Positions 33,070 through 42,416 of a DNA stretch of 43,354 nucleotides are shown here, piece after piece; positions within the stretch are counted from its first letter, which is position 1; every line of letters begins with the position of its first letter. This stretch comes from an uncultured Oscillospiraceae bacterium. Lineage in GTDB: Bacteria; Bacillota; Clostridia; Oscillospirales; Oscillospiraceae. Where the stretch lies: contig CANQYW010000013.1 in the NCBI GenBank assembly GCA_947628185.1, positions 1-43,354 of the forward strand, in the 5' to 3' direction. Under the pieces are notes generated by a model. That model was not told the DNA's origin. It saw nothing but the letters and a program-made list of their open reading frames with translations, and made no database searches. The position numbers and the translations under genes are program-made.

Positions 33070-36000
33070 GAGGCCTCACGGCTCCCTTCCGATAGTTTCT
33101 TGTCGATCTCCGCAAGCTGGGCGGTGAGGATATCTATCCTCTCCTCAAAGGGGTTGCCCCTCTCGATGTCGGCTTTCGCGTCCACCACCTGGTTCTCTAT
33201 AAGCGCCCTCTGCCGCCCCAGGGCCTCCAGCCGGTCGCCGAACCCCTCCAGAAGCGCGTCTATCTTCTTCGCACACCCCAGGGGACGCTCGGTGTCCATC
33301 TCCAGGTAGTAACTGCCGCCCCCCTGGCGCCGCACCAGGACGTGGGGCCGGTCCGCCGCCATACCGGCGGGCAGGACTATGGTGAACCCCTGGTACTCGT
33401 CAAAGACCCGCTCCCGGGCCTCCATCACGTTGTCCCGCAGCGCCTCGATTAGCTCCTCACCGAACGCCTCCCTCTCCGAGAGGCGTACCCTCCCCCGGCT
33501 CCGGGCGTAGAAGGCCATGTCCGCCTGCACCGCGGCTATGGAGTCCTCCACCTTCTGCATACGCCAGGGGGCGTTCTCCAGCACCGTCCTGAGGCTAATT
33601 AGCTGTTTCTGCCGCTGACGGCTGGCTATCTTGGCCCGCTCCAAGAGGTTCGCCGTCTCCACCCTATTCTTGATGAGGGGGTTGCCAATGGCCAGGGCCT
33701 TCACCTCCGCGTAGGAGAGGACGGCGTCGGCTATGTCCTCCATCTCCCGGCCGGAGTAGGTGCCGGAGAGGAAACTACTTATGAACCTCTGCTTATTCTC
33801 CAGTAGCTGCCAACTGTAGGCGTCAAAACTCCCCTCAGTTATGTAGCGGTAGATGAAGACCTCGGGGCATGTGTTGCCGGGCCTTATTATCCGGCCCTCC
33901 CGCTGTACCATGTCCGCGGGACGCCAGGGCACCGAGAGGTGGTGCACGGCGATGAGCCGCTCCTGGACGTTCACGCCTATCCCCAATTTCGCGGTGGAGC
34001 CGATGACGACCCTCAGCATTCCCCTGTTCATGGCGAGGAAGAGTTTTGCCCTGGCGGCCTCGGAGACCGCGTCGTGGACGAAGGCTATCTCCTGCTCCCG
34101 GACCCCCGCGCTCACTAACCTGTCCTTCAAGCTGTTATACACGTTGAAGGCCGACTTGGGGGTCCCGATGTCGCAGAAGACTATCTGGCAGCACCCGGGG
34201 TAGCGGTGGTAAAGATCCATTATCTCCCTGGAGCAGACGCCCACCTTACTGCTGTAGACCCCCTCGCTCTCAAGGCCCACTAACCGCACGTCCAGGGCGC
34301 ACTTGCGGCCGTCAGTGGTTATCTTGAGGAGGTTATCCTCCGTGCGGCCAACTATCCCCGCCCTTATCTTCTCCGTGCGTTTCGCGAGATCCCTTATATA
34401 GTCCGTCTGCGCCCGGCTCCTAGGCACCCGCACGTCGGTGTAGCCCCTGAAACGCGGCAGTTCCGAGTCGCCGGTGGCGCTGTGGTGGAAGTCGCAGACC
34501 GAGGAGAAGAGGCCCATGAGCTCCGTGAGGTTGTGGAAGGTGCTAAAACGGGTCATCTCCCGGAGACCGTTGGTGTCCACGTCTATCTCGAAGTTCGTCT
34601 CCCGCTCCCCGAAACAGTTTATCCACATGTCGAAGGAGTCTATTTCCCTGAATCTCAGCTCCTGGGGCTGGAGGTACGTCTGCATTACGAATAGATCCGC
34701 TAAGGAGTTCGTCAGGGGCGTGCCCGTGGCCATCACGAGGTGGCGGACGGAGTGGGCCTTCTCCAGCATCTCCACGCACTTCCGGCTGCCGGAGCCGTGC
34801 ATCCCCACTATGTTCTCCGTCCGGGAGTAGAGGGGTATGTTCTTATAGTTGTGGGCCTCGTCCACCACCAGGGTGTCTATGCCCAAATCGTCAAATGTGG
34901 GCCAGGGGGTGTCCCGGGCCTCCACGGCGTAGTTGGCGAGTTTCCGGGAGAGGACCTTCTCCTCCCGCTTGAGCTGTCCCTGCTCCGCGGCGCACTCGGC
35001 GTTGGCTATGGCCTTTCTGAGGGCCCGGAGCTCCCTCTGCCACTTATCTATCCAGTAGTCCTTGGACATGACTATCATGTCAAAGGAGGAGTAGGCCATA
35101 TATACGGCCACGTGGTCCTCGTCCCTCACCCGCTCTAAGACCCTCGCCCGGTCCTTCGGAGTGAAGTTCCGAGGGTAAATGACGAGGATATCGTCCTCCG
35201 GGTAGAGGTACCTGTGGGCGTCCACCGTGGCTTTCAGAACGGGGTTCGGCACCACCACCAGGTTCTTCCCCGAGAGGCCCATCCTCTTCAGCTCGTGGAC
35301 GCTCGCTATTATCTCGTACGTCTTGCCGGTGCCCACGTCGTGGGAGAGGAGCACGTTCTGCCCGGAGAGGAGTATCCTGGCGATGGCGTTCCTCTGGTGG
35401 GGGTAGAGCGTCACCTCCGGATTCATGCCGGGGAAGGTGAGGAAGGAGCCGTCATAGGCGCTGCTGGCGTAGCCCACGAAGGCATCGTTATATAGTTCCT
35501 CCAACTGGCGTTTTCTTATGACGTCCTTATAGACCCACTTGCTGAACTCATCAATAATGGCCCGCTGTTTCTCCTGGGCCGCGAGGGTCGCGGACCTGTC
35601 CACCCGGCGCTCGCTGTCCGCCCGGTAACTGTAGCTGTAGTCGTATACACGCACCGTCTTGGCGTTCATGGTCTGCTCGATGATCTTTATCGCGGAGAGG
35701 TCCGCCGTGCCGTAGGTGAAGTTATTGTACACCGAGTCCTTGGCCTCCATGGGCGGGTCTATCTTCCAGACGGCCAGCTCCCGGTTGTAGCTGACGTAGG
35801 CGTATGTGCTCATGTGGAGGAGCTCCCTTATGAACTCCGAGTACATCTCCGCCGGCACCCACGTGGCCCCCAGGGAGACGTGTACGCTCTCCAGCACAAG
35901 CGTGGAGGGCAGGAGTTTTCTAAGCTCCTCCGCGTTGGGGGCGAAGTGGCCGGGGAACCGCTCCCGGGCCTTCTCCGCATCCTCGACCTTTTTGAGTATG

Positions 36001-36362
36001 TTCCCCCGGCAGTACTGGGCCCGCAGGAGCCACCCGGTGTAGGGGTCCCACTCCTCGCGGCCCTCGAAGACGGCGGGGTCCTGAAATATGGCGGAACCCT
36101 CCAGCTCACTTATGAGCTCCCCCGCCCTGATGCCGGACATCTCCTCCATGAGCCCGATGTCCACCCGCCCGCAGGTGTTGACGCACTCAATAAGCGCCTC
36201 TCCGGCGGAGTATGTCCCCCGCCGTCCGGCGGTATCCTCAAGGGAGTAGTCCGGGGCGTAGTCCAGCCCCAGCTCCGTGACGCTGAATATGTCCTCCTCG
36301 CCTTCCCCGCCGTAATAGCCCGTGTCCTCCGGCGGGACGCCGAACCTATCTATGTCATTCAT
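33066..36362 (-). CDS. Large SNF2/DEAD-like superfamily 2 helicase
   Basis: A 1098-residue protein. A 310-residue N-terminal region without recognised domain precedes a helicase core: YPHQRNAIARILLSG (Q-like motif), HDVGTGKT (341-348, Walker A), TLVVDEAHNYKN (DEAH box), MATGTPLTNS (motif III) and, in the second half, VPWRPADMVQREGRIIRPGN (motif VI with the arginine finger). This form resembles helicases carried on phages, plasmids and conjugative elements, sometimes fused to DNA methylases; no methylase part is present here. The C-terminal 200 residues are coiled-coil-rich. Co-translation with MoxR suggests a DNA-directed step in this system, for example recognition or remodelling of foreign DNA, which is inference. 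Confidence 0.9.
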   Translation of the reverse strand: MNDIDRFGVPPEDTGYYGGEGEEDIFSVTELGLDYAPDYSLEDTAGRRGTYSAGEALIECVNTCGRVDIGLMEEMSGIRAGELISELEGSAIFQDPAVFEGREEWDPYTGWLLRAQYCRGNILKKVEDAEKARERFPGHFAPNAEELRKLLPSTLVLESVHVSLGATWVPAEMYSEFIRELLHMSTYAYVSYNRELAVWKIDPPMEAKDSVYNNFTYGTADLSAIKIIEQTMNAKTVRVYDYSYSYRADSERRVDRSATLAAQEKQRAIIDEFSKWVYKDVIRKRQLEELYNDAFVGYASSAYDGSFLTFPGMNPEVTLYPHQRNAIARILLSGQNVLLSHDVGTGKTYEIIASVHELKRMGLSGKNLVVVPNPVLKATVDAHRYLYPEDDILVIYPRNFTPKDRARVLERVRDEDHVAVYMAYSSFDMIVMSKDYWIDKWQRELRALRKAIANAECAAEQGQLKREEKVLSRKLANYAVEARDTPWPTFDDLGIDTLVVDEAHNYKNIPLYSRTENIVGMHGSGSRKCVEMLEKAHSVRHLVMATGTPLTNSLADLFVMQTYLQPQELRFREIDSFDMWINCFGERETNFEIDVDTNGLREMTRFSTFHNLTELMGLFSSVCDFHHSATGDSELPRFRGYTDVRVPRSRAQTDYIRDLAKRTEKIRAGIVGRTEDNLLKITTDGRKCALDVRLVGLESEGVYSSKVGVCSREIMDLYHRYPGCCQIVFCDIGTPKSAFNVYNSLKDRLVSAGVREQEIAFVHDAVSEAARAKLFLAMNRGMLRVVIGSTAKLGIGVNVQERLIAVHHLSVPWRPADMVQREGRIIRPGNTCPEVFIYRYITEGSFDAYSWQLLENKQRFISSFLSGTYSGREMEDIADAVLSYAEVKALAIGNPLIKNRVETANLLERAKIASRQRQKQLISLRTVLENAPWRMQKVEDSIAAVQADMAFYARSRGRVRLSEREAFGEELIEALRDNVMEARERVFDEYQGFTIVLPAGMAADRPHVLVRRQGGGSYYLEMDTERPLGCAKKIDALLEGFGDRLEALGRQRALIENQVVDAKADIERGNPFEERIDILTAQLAEIDKKLSEGSREAS

Positions 36363-36384
36363 GATATTCTCACTCCTCTCCGCC

Positions 36385-37827
36385 TCACTCGCCGTCCTGC
36401 ACTAACGGGGGCTCGCCGCCCGCCATCACGTCCCACCCGTCGTCAGGGCGCTCTATGTAATAGATGTACAAGTTCTCCACCCTGTAGTTCGACCAGCCGC
36501 GGCTGTCTCTCTCCGTCGCCTGGCTCAAGTACTCCAAGATGTCGTCGGTGGTGTAATTATCCATGCTCTCCCTCATGGAGGCGGCGTACTGAAACATCTC
36601 CAGCCGTAGGCTCTCCTCGTCGAGCTGCCCCTCCACCTTGTTGAACATGTCCACCACAGCCCCCTGGTAGAGGTGCCGGACCTCGTGGAGGACCGTCTCC
36701 ACCACGTCCCGCACGTCGTCCTCCATGAGGTGGTCCGCGTTCACCATGATGCCGCCGGTGGTGTAGTTATACTCCCCCAGCAGCTGCCGGCTCTCCATCT
36801 CCCCGGCCCGCACGGCGGTGGTGGAACAGCCGAGATCCACAAGGCACTCGTAGTCGCAGATGGCCTGGAGGTGATCAAGTCTCTCCTGGGCGGTGAGCCC
36901 CTCCCAGACGTCCCGTTTCAGACTGTTTAGTGCCGCGTTATACCGGTCCGTCAGCTCCTCGCCAACCTCATCGACCACCTTCGAGGGCTCGTAGGAGTAG
37001 CCCCTAAGGCCGAAGATGTTGACCGCCGCGAAACACACCAGGGCGCAGAGCATCGCCTGACCGTATATGCCCTTGAACGCCCGCCTGACCCTCCGGGACC
37101 TCCCGCGCCGTGCAAACATGGCGCGGCACAGCGTCAGCAGCCTCGGGGCAAGTGTCACCGCCACAAAGACGGCGACAATCCACCTGGCGGTGGAGTTCCC
37201 TATGGCGAGGCCCGCCGCGGTCACCAAGTTGAGCGGTATGAAGGCGTTTAGTACGAGGTCAAATAGAGTCCTGTCCTCCCGCCGGGAGAAAAAGATGACC
37301 ACCGTGCCGGTGAGCTCTATGAGGAATAAGAGCTTTAAGAGGTCAGCCCGCAGCATCCCCGCAAAGAGGACCTGGGCCCAGGAGAAGTGGTGGGTCCTGA
37401 CGTATATGTAGGTCATGATCACAGATATAATGACCGCCGCCGTCAGGCGCACCGGGGTGCGGAGGTCCATGCAGAAGGGCGTCAGGTACTTTGATCTCCC
37501 GCGCCTCTTTATGCCGAAGCCCTGCACGCCGCCCCGGTCGATGGCCGTCACCTCGTAGTGCTCGCCCTCCAGGGGGTACGCCTCCGGGTCGTCCTGGGAG
37601 GCGCTCAAGAGCATCTGGGCCGCCTCCTCCGCCCGTTTGCTGGGGTCGTCCATCTCCTGGTACGGGCCGCTCCAGATGCTCCAGCGCCACTGACGGCACA
37701 CCGTCTCCCCGAACTCCTGGTCCACCGCCACGAGGAACCTCTCCCCCTCGAAATCGAAGGTACACAGGAGTTCCAGCTCGTCCTCAATGTCGGGCTTGAA
37801 TGGTATGTTGATAAGTTTTCCGGCCAT
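36385..37827 (-). CDS. Membrane protein with C-terminal HEVRH metallopeptidase-like domain
   Basis: A 480-residue protein. Residues 1-120 are soluble and unrecognised. Four or five membrane segments lie between about 127 and 275. The C-terminal domain contains TVLHEVRHLYQGAVV (His381-Glu382-His385), a zinc-peptidase HExxH, preceded by GGIMVNADHL. A third zinc ligand could be a Glu or His further on. It is the first gene of the run into helicase, MoxR and vWA (22-base gap), with GAGGAG before the ATG. A possible role is a membrane-bound protease activated on stress or infection; no homologue of known function was recognised. Confidence 0.75.
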   Translation of the reverse strand: MAGKLINIPFKPDIEDELELLCTFDFEGERFLVAVDQEFGETVCRQWRWSIWSGPYQEMDDPSKRAEEAAQMLLSASQDDPEAYPLEGEHYEVTAIDRGGVQGFGIKRRGRSKYLTPFCMDLRTPVRLTAAVIISVIMTYIYVRTHHFSWAQVLFAGMLRADLLKLLFLIELTGTVVIFFSRREDRTLFDLVLNAFIPLNLVTAAGLAIGNSTARWIVAVFVAVTLAPRLLTLCRAMFARRGRSRRVRRAFKGIYGQAMLCALVCFAAVNIFGLRGYSYEPSKVVDEVGEELTDRYNAALNSLKRDVWEGLTAQERLDHLQAICDYECLVDLGCSTTAVRAGEMESRQLLGEYNYTTGGIMVNADHLMEDDVRDVVETVLHEVRHLYQGAVVDMFNKVEGQLDEESLRLEMFQYAASMRESMDNYTTDDILEYLSQATERDSRGWSNYRVENLYIYYIERPDDGWDVMAGGEPPLVQDGE

Positions 37828-37927
37828 AGTACCGCGCTCCTCTCGATATCCCGCATATCCCTTACTCTGAGCTTAACACTTTCTCCCGCGGATTTTCGCA
37901 GAGGGGCGTCATTTTTTCCCTCAGTAG

Positions 37928-37963
37928 AATAAAACGGCGCACACCCCTTGCAGGTATGCGCCG
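37928..37963 (-). terminator. Intrinsic terminator of the kinase/solute-binding operon
   Basis: CGGCGCATACC and GGTGTGCGCCG form an 11-bp stem with one T-G pair and a 7-base loop, followed on the minus strand by TTTTATT. It lies 15 bases after the stop codon and separates this operon from the island downstream. Confidence 0.88.
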
Positions 37964-37978
37964 CAACGTAATGGGCTG

Positions 37979-39244
37979 TCAAAAGCCCGGTATTCCCCGG
38001 TCCTTGGCCTCCCCTATCCGCTTTTCGTCCATCATCGCCACACAGCCCTCCGGGTCGGTCTTGCCGGTGAGGAGACTGTTTATGCACTCGCTGACGTCCA
38101 CGTCGCTGTAGCCGTAGACCCTGGTGGAGGCGGTGGAGACCCGCTCCAGCGCCGCGATGGAGGGTTTCGCGTTCGTCACCATCTGGGACTCTATGTTCGT
38201 GTTCTGCCCCACAAAGGTGCTGACGGTGGATATCCCCTCAAAGGCCACGTTGTAGTTCTCGGGCGTGGCGCAGAACTTGAGGAAGTCAAGCGCCTCGTCC
38301 ACCCTGTCGCCGTTTTTATTGACCATCATCATATTGAGGTTCCCGCCCTCGTATGTCCCCTTGTCCGCCGTGCCGAGGAATGCCGGCATCAGGGCGAAGT
38401 CCTCAACGGTGTACTCCCCGCCCTTGAAGTCCGTATAGAACCAGGTGTCCCATATGAAGGTCATGACAGCCTTGCCGGAGCTGAGCATGGGGCTTATCTG
38501 GTCCCAGCCGGTGTCCATGTAGTCGCCGCCGAACCAGCCCCGCGCCGCCGCCGAGTCTATCCACTCCGCCATACCAAGGACGGCGGGTATCTGGGCGTAG
38601 GTGGTCTCGTTGGCGTTTATCTTACTTAAAAGCTCCGGGTCGTCCGCGAACACCGGGTCCAGGGCGAACTGGAACATCCAGCAGCAACCGCTGGCGGGCC
38701 AGCAAATGGGGGTGTAGCCCGTCTGGGCCAGCACCTCGCAGAGGGTGTCAAACTCCGCCTGGGTGGCGGCGGGCTTGAGGCCAAGGGAGTCGAAGATCGT
38801 CTTGTTGTAGTAGCAGCCGGACACCGAGCTCTCCCAGTAGGGCAGCCCTAAGAGGTTCCCCTCCCCGTCGAGGCAGTAGTTCCTGGCGCTGTCGGTGAGC
38901 TCCCCGGCCCAGGGCTGGTCGTTGAGGTACAGAAAGTCCTCCGCCACGTCAAAGCGCGAGAGGTCCGCGTTATTGAAGTGCATGAGTATGTCCGGGCCCT
39001 CGCCGTTCTCGAACCGGCGGGCGGCCTCCACCTCAAACTCCGCGTCCTCGACGGATATGAGCTTTATCTTCCCGCCGGTGGAGGACTCGTAATGGCGGAA
39101 TATCTCCTGCATGTAGCTCTTGTCGAGGTCGCTCTTCTTGCCCATTATGGTTATCGCTCCGCCGTCCCCGGAGTCCCCGCAGGCGCACAGCGCCAGCGCC
39201 AGGATGAGGGCCAGCACAAGGCAGAGCATCCTTCTTGTCTTCAT
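37979..39244 (-). CDS. Family 1 extracellular solute-binding lipoprotein
   Basis: A 421-residue lipoprotein. I use the ATG at 39244 (MKTRRMLCLVLALILALALC), with GGGGTGG upstream, since it starts a lipoprotein signal ending in the LALCACG lipobox. The mature part is a carbohydrate-type substrate-binding fold: EIFRHYESSTGGKIKL, GPDILMHFNNADL, and the C-terminal LDFLKFCATPENYNVAF are typical of family 1. It binds a sugar or oligosaccharide outside the cell. No permease or ATPase gene adjoins it; it lies just behind a hybrid sensor kinase, so it may present the ligand to the kinase rather than to a transporter. Confidence 0.92.
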   Translation of the reverse strand: MKTRRMLCLVLALILALALCACGDSGDGGAITIMGKKSDLDKSYMQEIFRHYESSTGGKIKLISVEDAEFEVEAARRFENGEGPDILMHFNNADLSRFDVAEDFLYLNDQPWAGELTDSARNYCLDGEGNLLGLPYWESSVSGCYYNKTIFDSLGLKPAATQAEFDTLCEVLAQTGYTPICWPASGCCWMFQFALDPVFADDPELLSKINANETTYAQIPAVLGMAEWIDSAAARGWFGGDYMDTGWDQISPMLSSGKAVMTFIWDTWFYTDFKGGEYTVEDFALMPAFLGTADKGTYEGGNLNMMMVNKNGDRVDEALDFLKFCATPENYNVAFEGISTVSTFVGQNTNIESQMVTNAKPSIAALERVSTASTRVYGYSDVDVSECINSLLTGKTDPEGCVAMMDEKRIGEAKDRGIPGF

Positions 39245-39275
39245 GATATCCACCCCAAAACTCACATTTTATTAC

Positions 39276-42212
39276 TCAACTTTGTTTCTTATCGTCACCC
39301 AGGAGTCTCCCGATGAGCTCCCGCACGGCCCCCATGTTGAGGGGCTTCGCCAGGTGCCCGTCCATGCCGGCGTTCAGGGCGTCGCGGACGTCCTCCGCGA
39401 AGGTGTTGGCCGTCATGGCAACGATGGGTATCGTCTTGGCCTCCGGATGGCCGGAGGCCCGGATCTGCCGGGTGGCGTCGTAGCCGTTCATGATGGGCAT
39501 CTGCACGTCCATGAGGATCATGTCGTAGTAGCCGGGCTGGGACTTTAGGAACATGTCAACCGCCTCCCGGCCGTTCACAGCCAGCTCGCAGGAGGCGCCC
39601 TCCAGGTCCATCACCTCCAGAAGGATCTCGGCGTTGAGCTCGTTGTCCTCCGCCACTAAGAACCTCCGGCCCTCCATGACGCCGGCGTGGTGCTCGGGTC
39701 TCGTCTCCTTCGCCCCGCCGGAGCCGGTGAACAGCGGCTCCACCGTCTGCCAGAAACTCGTCACGAAGAAGGGTTTCGACATGAAGGCGTTTATGCCGGC
39801 GCTCCGCGCCTCCTCCTCGATCTCGCCGCAGTCATAGGAGGTCAGCGCCAGGATCGGCACGCCGTTCCCTATCTGCTCCCGGATGGCTCTCGCGGTCTCC
39901 GCGCCGCCCATGCCGGGCATCTTCCAGTCCAGCACTATGACGTCAAAGTCCCGGCCGCTCCCGTGGCGCTCCACGGCGGCCTCCACAGCCGCCTCGCCGC
40001 TGGTGGCGTAGGATACCTCCACGCCCTCGCCCTCCATGAGCTCGCGGATGTCGAGGCAGATCTCCTCCTCGTCGTCGGCCACAAGGATACTCGATACCCT
40101 CTGCCGGGCCGCGTACTCCGCCTCCCGGTGCTCCGGGAGGGCGAAGGTGAGCTCCACGGTGAAGGTGCTGCCCTTGCCCGGGGCGCTCTCCACACTTATT
40201 ATGCCGCCCATCAGATCCACCAGGCTCTTGGTTATCGCCATACCCAGGCCCGTGCCTTGGATCTTGTTGGTGACGGAGCTTATCTCCCGGCTGAAGGGGG
40301 CGAATATCTCCTTCTGGAACTCCTCGCTCATACCGATGCCGTTATCCCGGACGGCGAACCGGAGTTTCGCGTACTGGGGCGCCGCCGGAGGCAGGTCCTG
40401 GATGCTGAACTCTATCTTCCCGCCAGCCGGTGTGTACTTCACGGCGTTGGAGAGCAGGTTAATTAGTATCTGGTTGAGGCGCAGTTTGTCGCCGATCATG
40501 ACCTCCGGCGGCGCGCCCTGGACGGTTATCTTGAACTCCTGCTCCTTGGCCTTGGCCTGGGGCAGCAGGATTATGCTGAGCTCGTCGAGGATCTGCGGGA
40601 GGCTGAAGGTGTCAAGATTTAATGATGTCTTGCCGCTCTCTATCTTGCTCATGTCGAGGACGTCGTTAATGAGGCTCAGGAGGTGCTGGCTCGAGGCCTT
40701 TATCTTCCGCGTGTACTCACGCACCTTGTCCGGGTTTGCGGCGTCCTTGTCCATGAGCATGGAGAACCCAACGATGGCATTCATGGGGGTGCGGATGTCG
40801 TGGGACATATTGGAGAGGAAGTTGGACTTCGCCTCATTCGCGCTCTTGGCCGCCGATAGAGCCTCCTGGAGTTTCTGGTTCATCTGCCGCTCCAGGGTCC
40901 TGTCGGAGAGGACTATTATGTACTTCCCCACGCCCTCGATGGCCACGTGGTAGACGGTCATCCTGTACCACCGGCGCTCGCCGGTGTTCTGGTGCATATA
41001 CTCGCACTCCCGGTAGATGTTCCCATTGAGGGGTATGGCCTCCAGCTGGGTCTTCGGGAACACCACGTCGTCATTCACGACGCACTTCTCCATGACCCTT
41101 ATGCCCCGCCGGGCCTCATCCACCGGTATCCCGATGAGCCGCTCAAGGTTGGGGCTTATGTAGTCCACGTGCTGGTCCGAGGCGTTGAGCATTATGAAGA
41201 TGTCGTCGATGCTGTTAGAGAGCACCTCGAACATCCGGTCCCGGGAGAGTATCTCCACACGGCTCCTGCGGGAGAGCCTGTAGCTGCGCAGTATGATGAG
41301 CGCCACCACCGTGAGCCCCACCAGGAGGAATATGACAACGAGCACATTTGTGGTGGTCCGCTGCACCGAGAGGAACCCGGCGCTCACCACGTTCTGGGGC
41401 ACCACGCTGAGAAGCACGTAGTCCTGATACCCCACCGGCTGGTAGAGCACGCAGTTCGTGACGCCCGCTATCTCGCACCGGAGCACCCCGGACACGCCGT
41501 CCCGCCAGTCCTGGGTCATCTTGTCTATGGCCTCCGCGCCTATGTCCGAGGCCGCCTTCAGGTAGACGAGGTAGTTACTGAAGATGTTGCCCCCCGCCAA
41601 GGTGGAGAGCAGCACGTCGCCGTTGCTGTGTATGACAAAACACTTGGCTTTCCCGGAGAAGGCGTCCACATTGAGGGAACTGGCCAGATCCGCGTTGGTG
41701 AAACTTATGGCCAGCACCTCGTAATCAAACCCTCTGAATGTCCCCGGCTCCACCGGCACGGCGTAGACGGTTATATCCTGGCCCGTGTCCAGCGCCTCGC
41801 CCACCATCACCGGCTCCCGGCCGTACACAAGCTGTCCCAGGTCGTCGCCCAGGTCAGCGACGCCCGTCCTGCCGCCCAACGTCATGAAACTGCCGTCGTC
41901 CGTCAGGAAATAGAATTCCGTAAATCCCCAGTTCTCCTGCTCCTCCCTCAGATATTCCTCCACCTGGGCGTCCCGCCCCTCGCCGATGAGCCGAAGATAG
42001 TCGCCCCAATCCTCGAGGAGTTTCCAGTTTCTCTCTAAAAACGCGCCGAAAGCCCTGTTCACCTGCCCGTATATCTCGCTCAGATGCCCGGTGCTGTCCT
42101 CAAATATCCTATCGGAGATGTAATCAAAATATATATTCCCTATGATCAGGGTGGCCGCCGCCACGGCGCAAACCAATAAAAGCAGCAACAGCCGCTCCAG
42201 CCACTTCTTCAT
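39276..42212 (-). CDS. Hybrid histidine kinase with extracellular sensor and two receiver domains
   Basis: A 978-residue membrane kinase. Membrane segments at about 10-32 and 285-310 enclose a Cache-like extracellular sensor. A PAS domain follows (MFEVLSNSIDDIFIMLNASD), then HisKA with the phospho-acceptor His in FLSNMSHDIRTPMNAIVG, an HATPase domain (NLLSNAVKYTPAGG, GIGMSEEF, GTGLGMAITKSL), receiver 1 (DVIVLDWKMPGMGG) and receiver 2 (DMILMDVQMPIMNG), both with the phospho-Asp. There is no HPt domain or DNA-binding output, so phosphate must pass to another protein, or the output is within the receivers. It is first in an operon with the solute-binding lipoprotein, with a promoter upstream. 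Confidence 0.95.
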   Translation of the reverse strand: MKKWLERLLLLLLVCAVAAATLIIGNIYFDYISDRIFEDSTGHLSEIYGQVNRAFGAFLERNWKLLEDWGDYLRLIGEGRDAQVEEYLREEQENWGFTEFYFLTDDGSFMTLGGRTGVADLGDDLGQLVYGREPVMVGEALDTGQDITVYAVPVEPGTFRGFDYEVLAISFTNADLASSLNVDAFSGKAKCFVIHSNGDVLLSTLAGGNIFSNYLVYLKAASDIGAEAIDKMTQDWRDGVSGVLRCEIAGVTNCVLYQPVGYQDYVLLSVVPQNVVSAGFLSVQRTTTNVLVVIFLLVGLTVVALIILRSYRLSRRSRVEILSRDRMFEVLSNSIDDIFIMLNASDQHVDYISPNLERLIGIPVDEARRGIRVMEKCVVNDDVVFPKTQLEAIPLNGNIYRECEYMHQNTGERRWYRMTVYHVAIEGVGKYIIVLSDRTLERQMNQKLQEALSAAKSANEAKSNFLSNMSHDIRTPMNAIVGFSMLMDKDAANPDKVREYTRKIKASSQHLLSLINDVLDMSKIESGKTSLNLDTFSLPQILDELSIILLPQAKAKEQEFKITVQGAPPEVMIGDKLRLNQILINLLSNAVKYTPAGGKIEFSIQDLPPAAPQYAKLRFAVRDNGIGMSEEFQKEIFAPFSREISSVTNKIQGTGLGMAITKSLVDLMGGIISVESAPGKGSTFTVELTFALPEHREAEYAARQRVSSILVADDEEEICLDIRELMEGEGVEVSYATSGEAAVEAAVERHGSGRDFDVIVLDWKMPGMGGAETARAIREQIGNGVPILALTSYDCGEIEEEARSAGINAFMSKPFFVTSFWQTVEPLFTGSGGAKETRPEHHAGVMEGRRFLVAEDNELNAEILLEVMDLEGASCELAVNGREAVDMFLKSQPGYYDMILMDVQMPIMNGYDATRQIRASGHPEAKTIPIVAMTANTFAEDVRDALNAGMDGHLAKPLNMGAVRELIGRLLGDDKKQS

Positions 42213-42267
42213 CCCTGAAAGTACTCCTTAGACCTCTTTTTTTGCCAATATCCAGTTAGACATTGTT

Positions 42268-42296
42268 ATTCTATCACATGCGCCCCCATAAATCAA
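42268..42296 (-). promoter_or_regulatory. Sigma-A promoter of the hybrid kinase operon
   Basis: On the minus strand, TTGATT (42296-42291), 17 bases and TAGAAT (42273-42268). It leaves a leader of about 50 bases, with AAGGAG before the kinase start. Confidence 0.75.
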
Positions 42297-42352
42297 TGAT
42301 GTCCTTTCAAAAACCGAATGTCACAAGGTGACGAAGATTTTGACATAGGGTC

Positions 42353-42381
42353 TTTACAAACAGACCGCCCTGTGATATGAT
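42353..42381 (+). promoter_or_regulatory. Sigma-A promoter of the Fur-family regulator
   Basis: TTTACA (42353-42358), 17 bases and TATGAT (42376-42381), each one mismatch from consensus. The -10 overlaps the palindrome described next, so the regulator probably controls itself. Confidence 0.75.
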
Positions 42382-42396
42382 ATAAATAAGAATCAT
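42377..42396 (+). promoter_or_regulatory. Palindromic operator-like site at the Fur-family promoter
   Basis: ATGAT-N10-ATCAT overlaps the -10 box and the start point. It is AT-rich like Fur/PerR boxes but does not match a standard consensus closely. Confidence 0.45.
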
Positions 42397-42416
42397 TCCT
42401 GTTAGGAGGTCCCACC

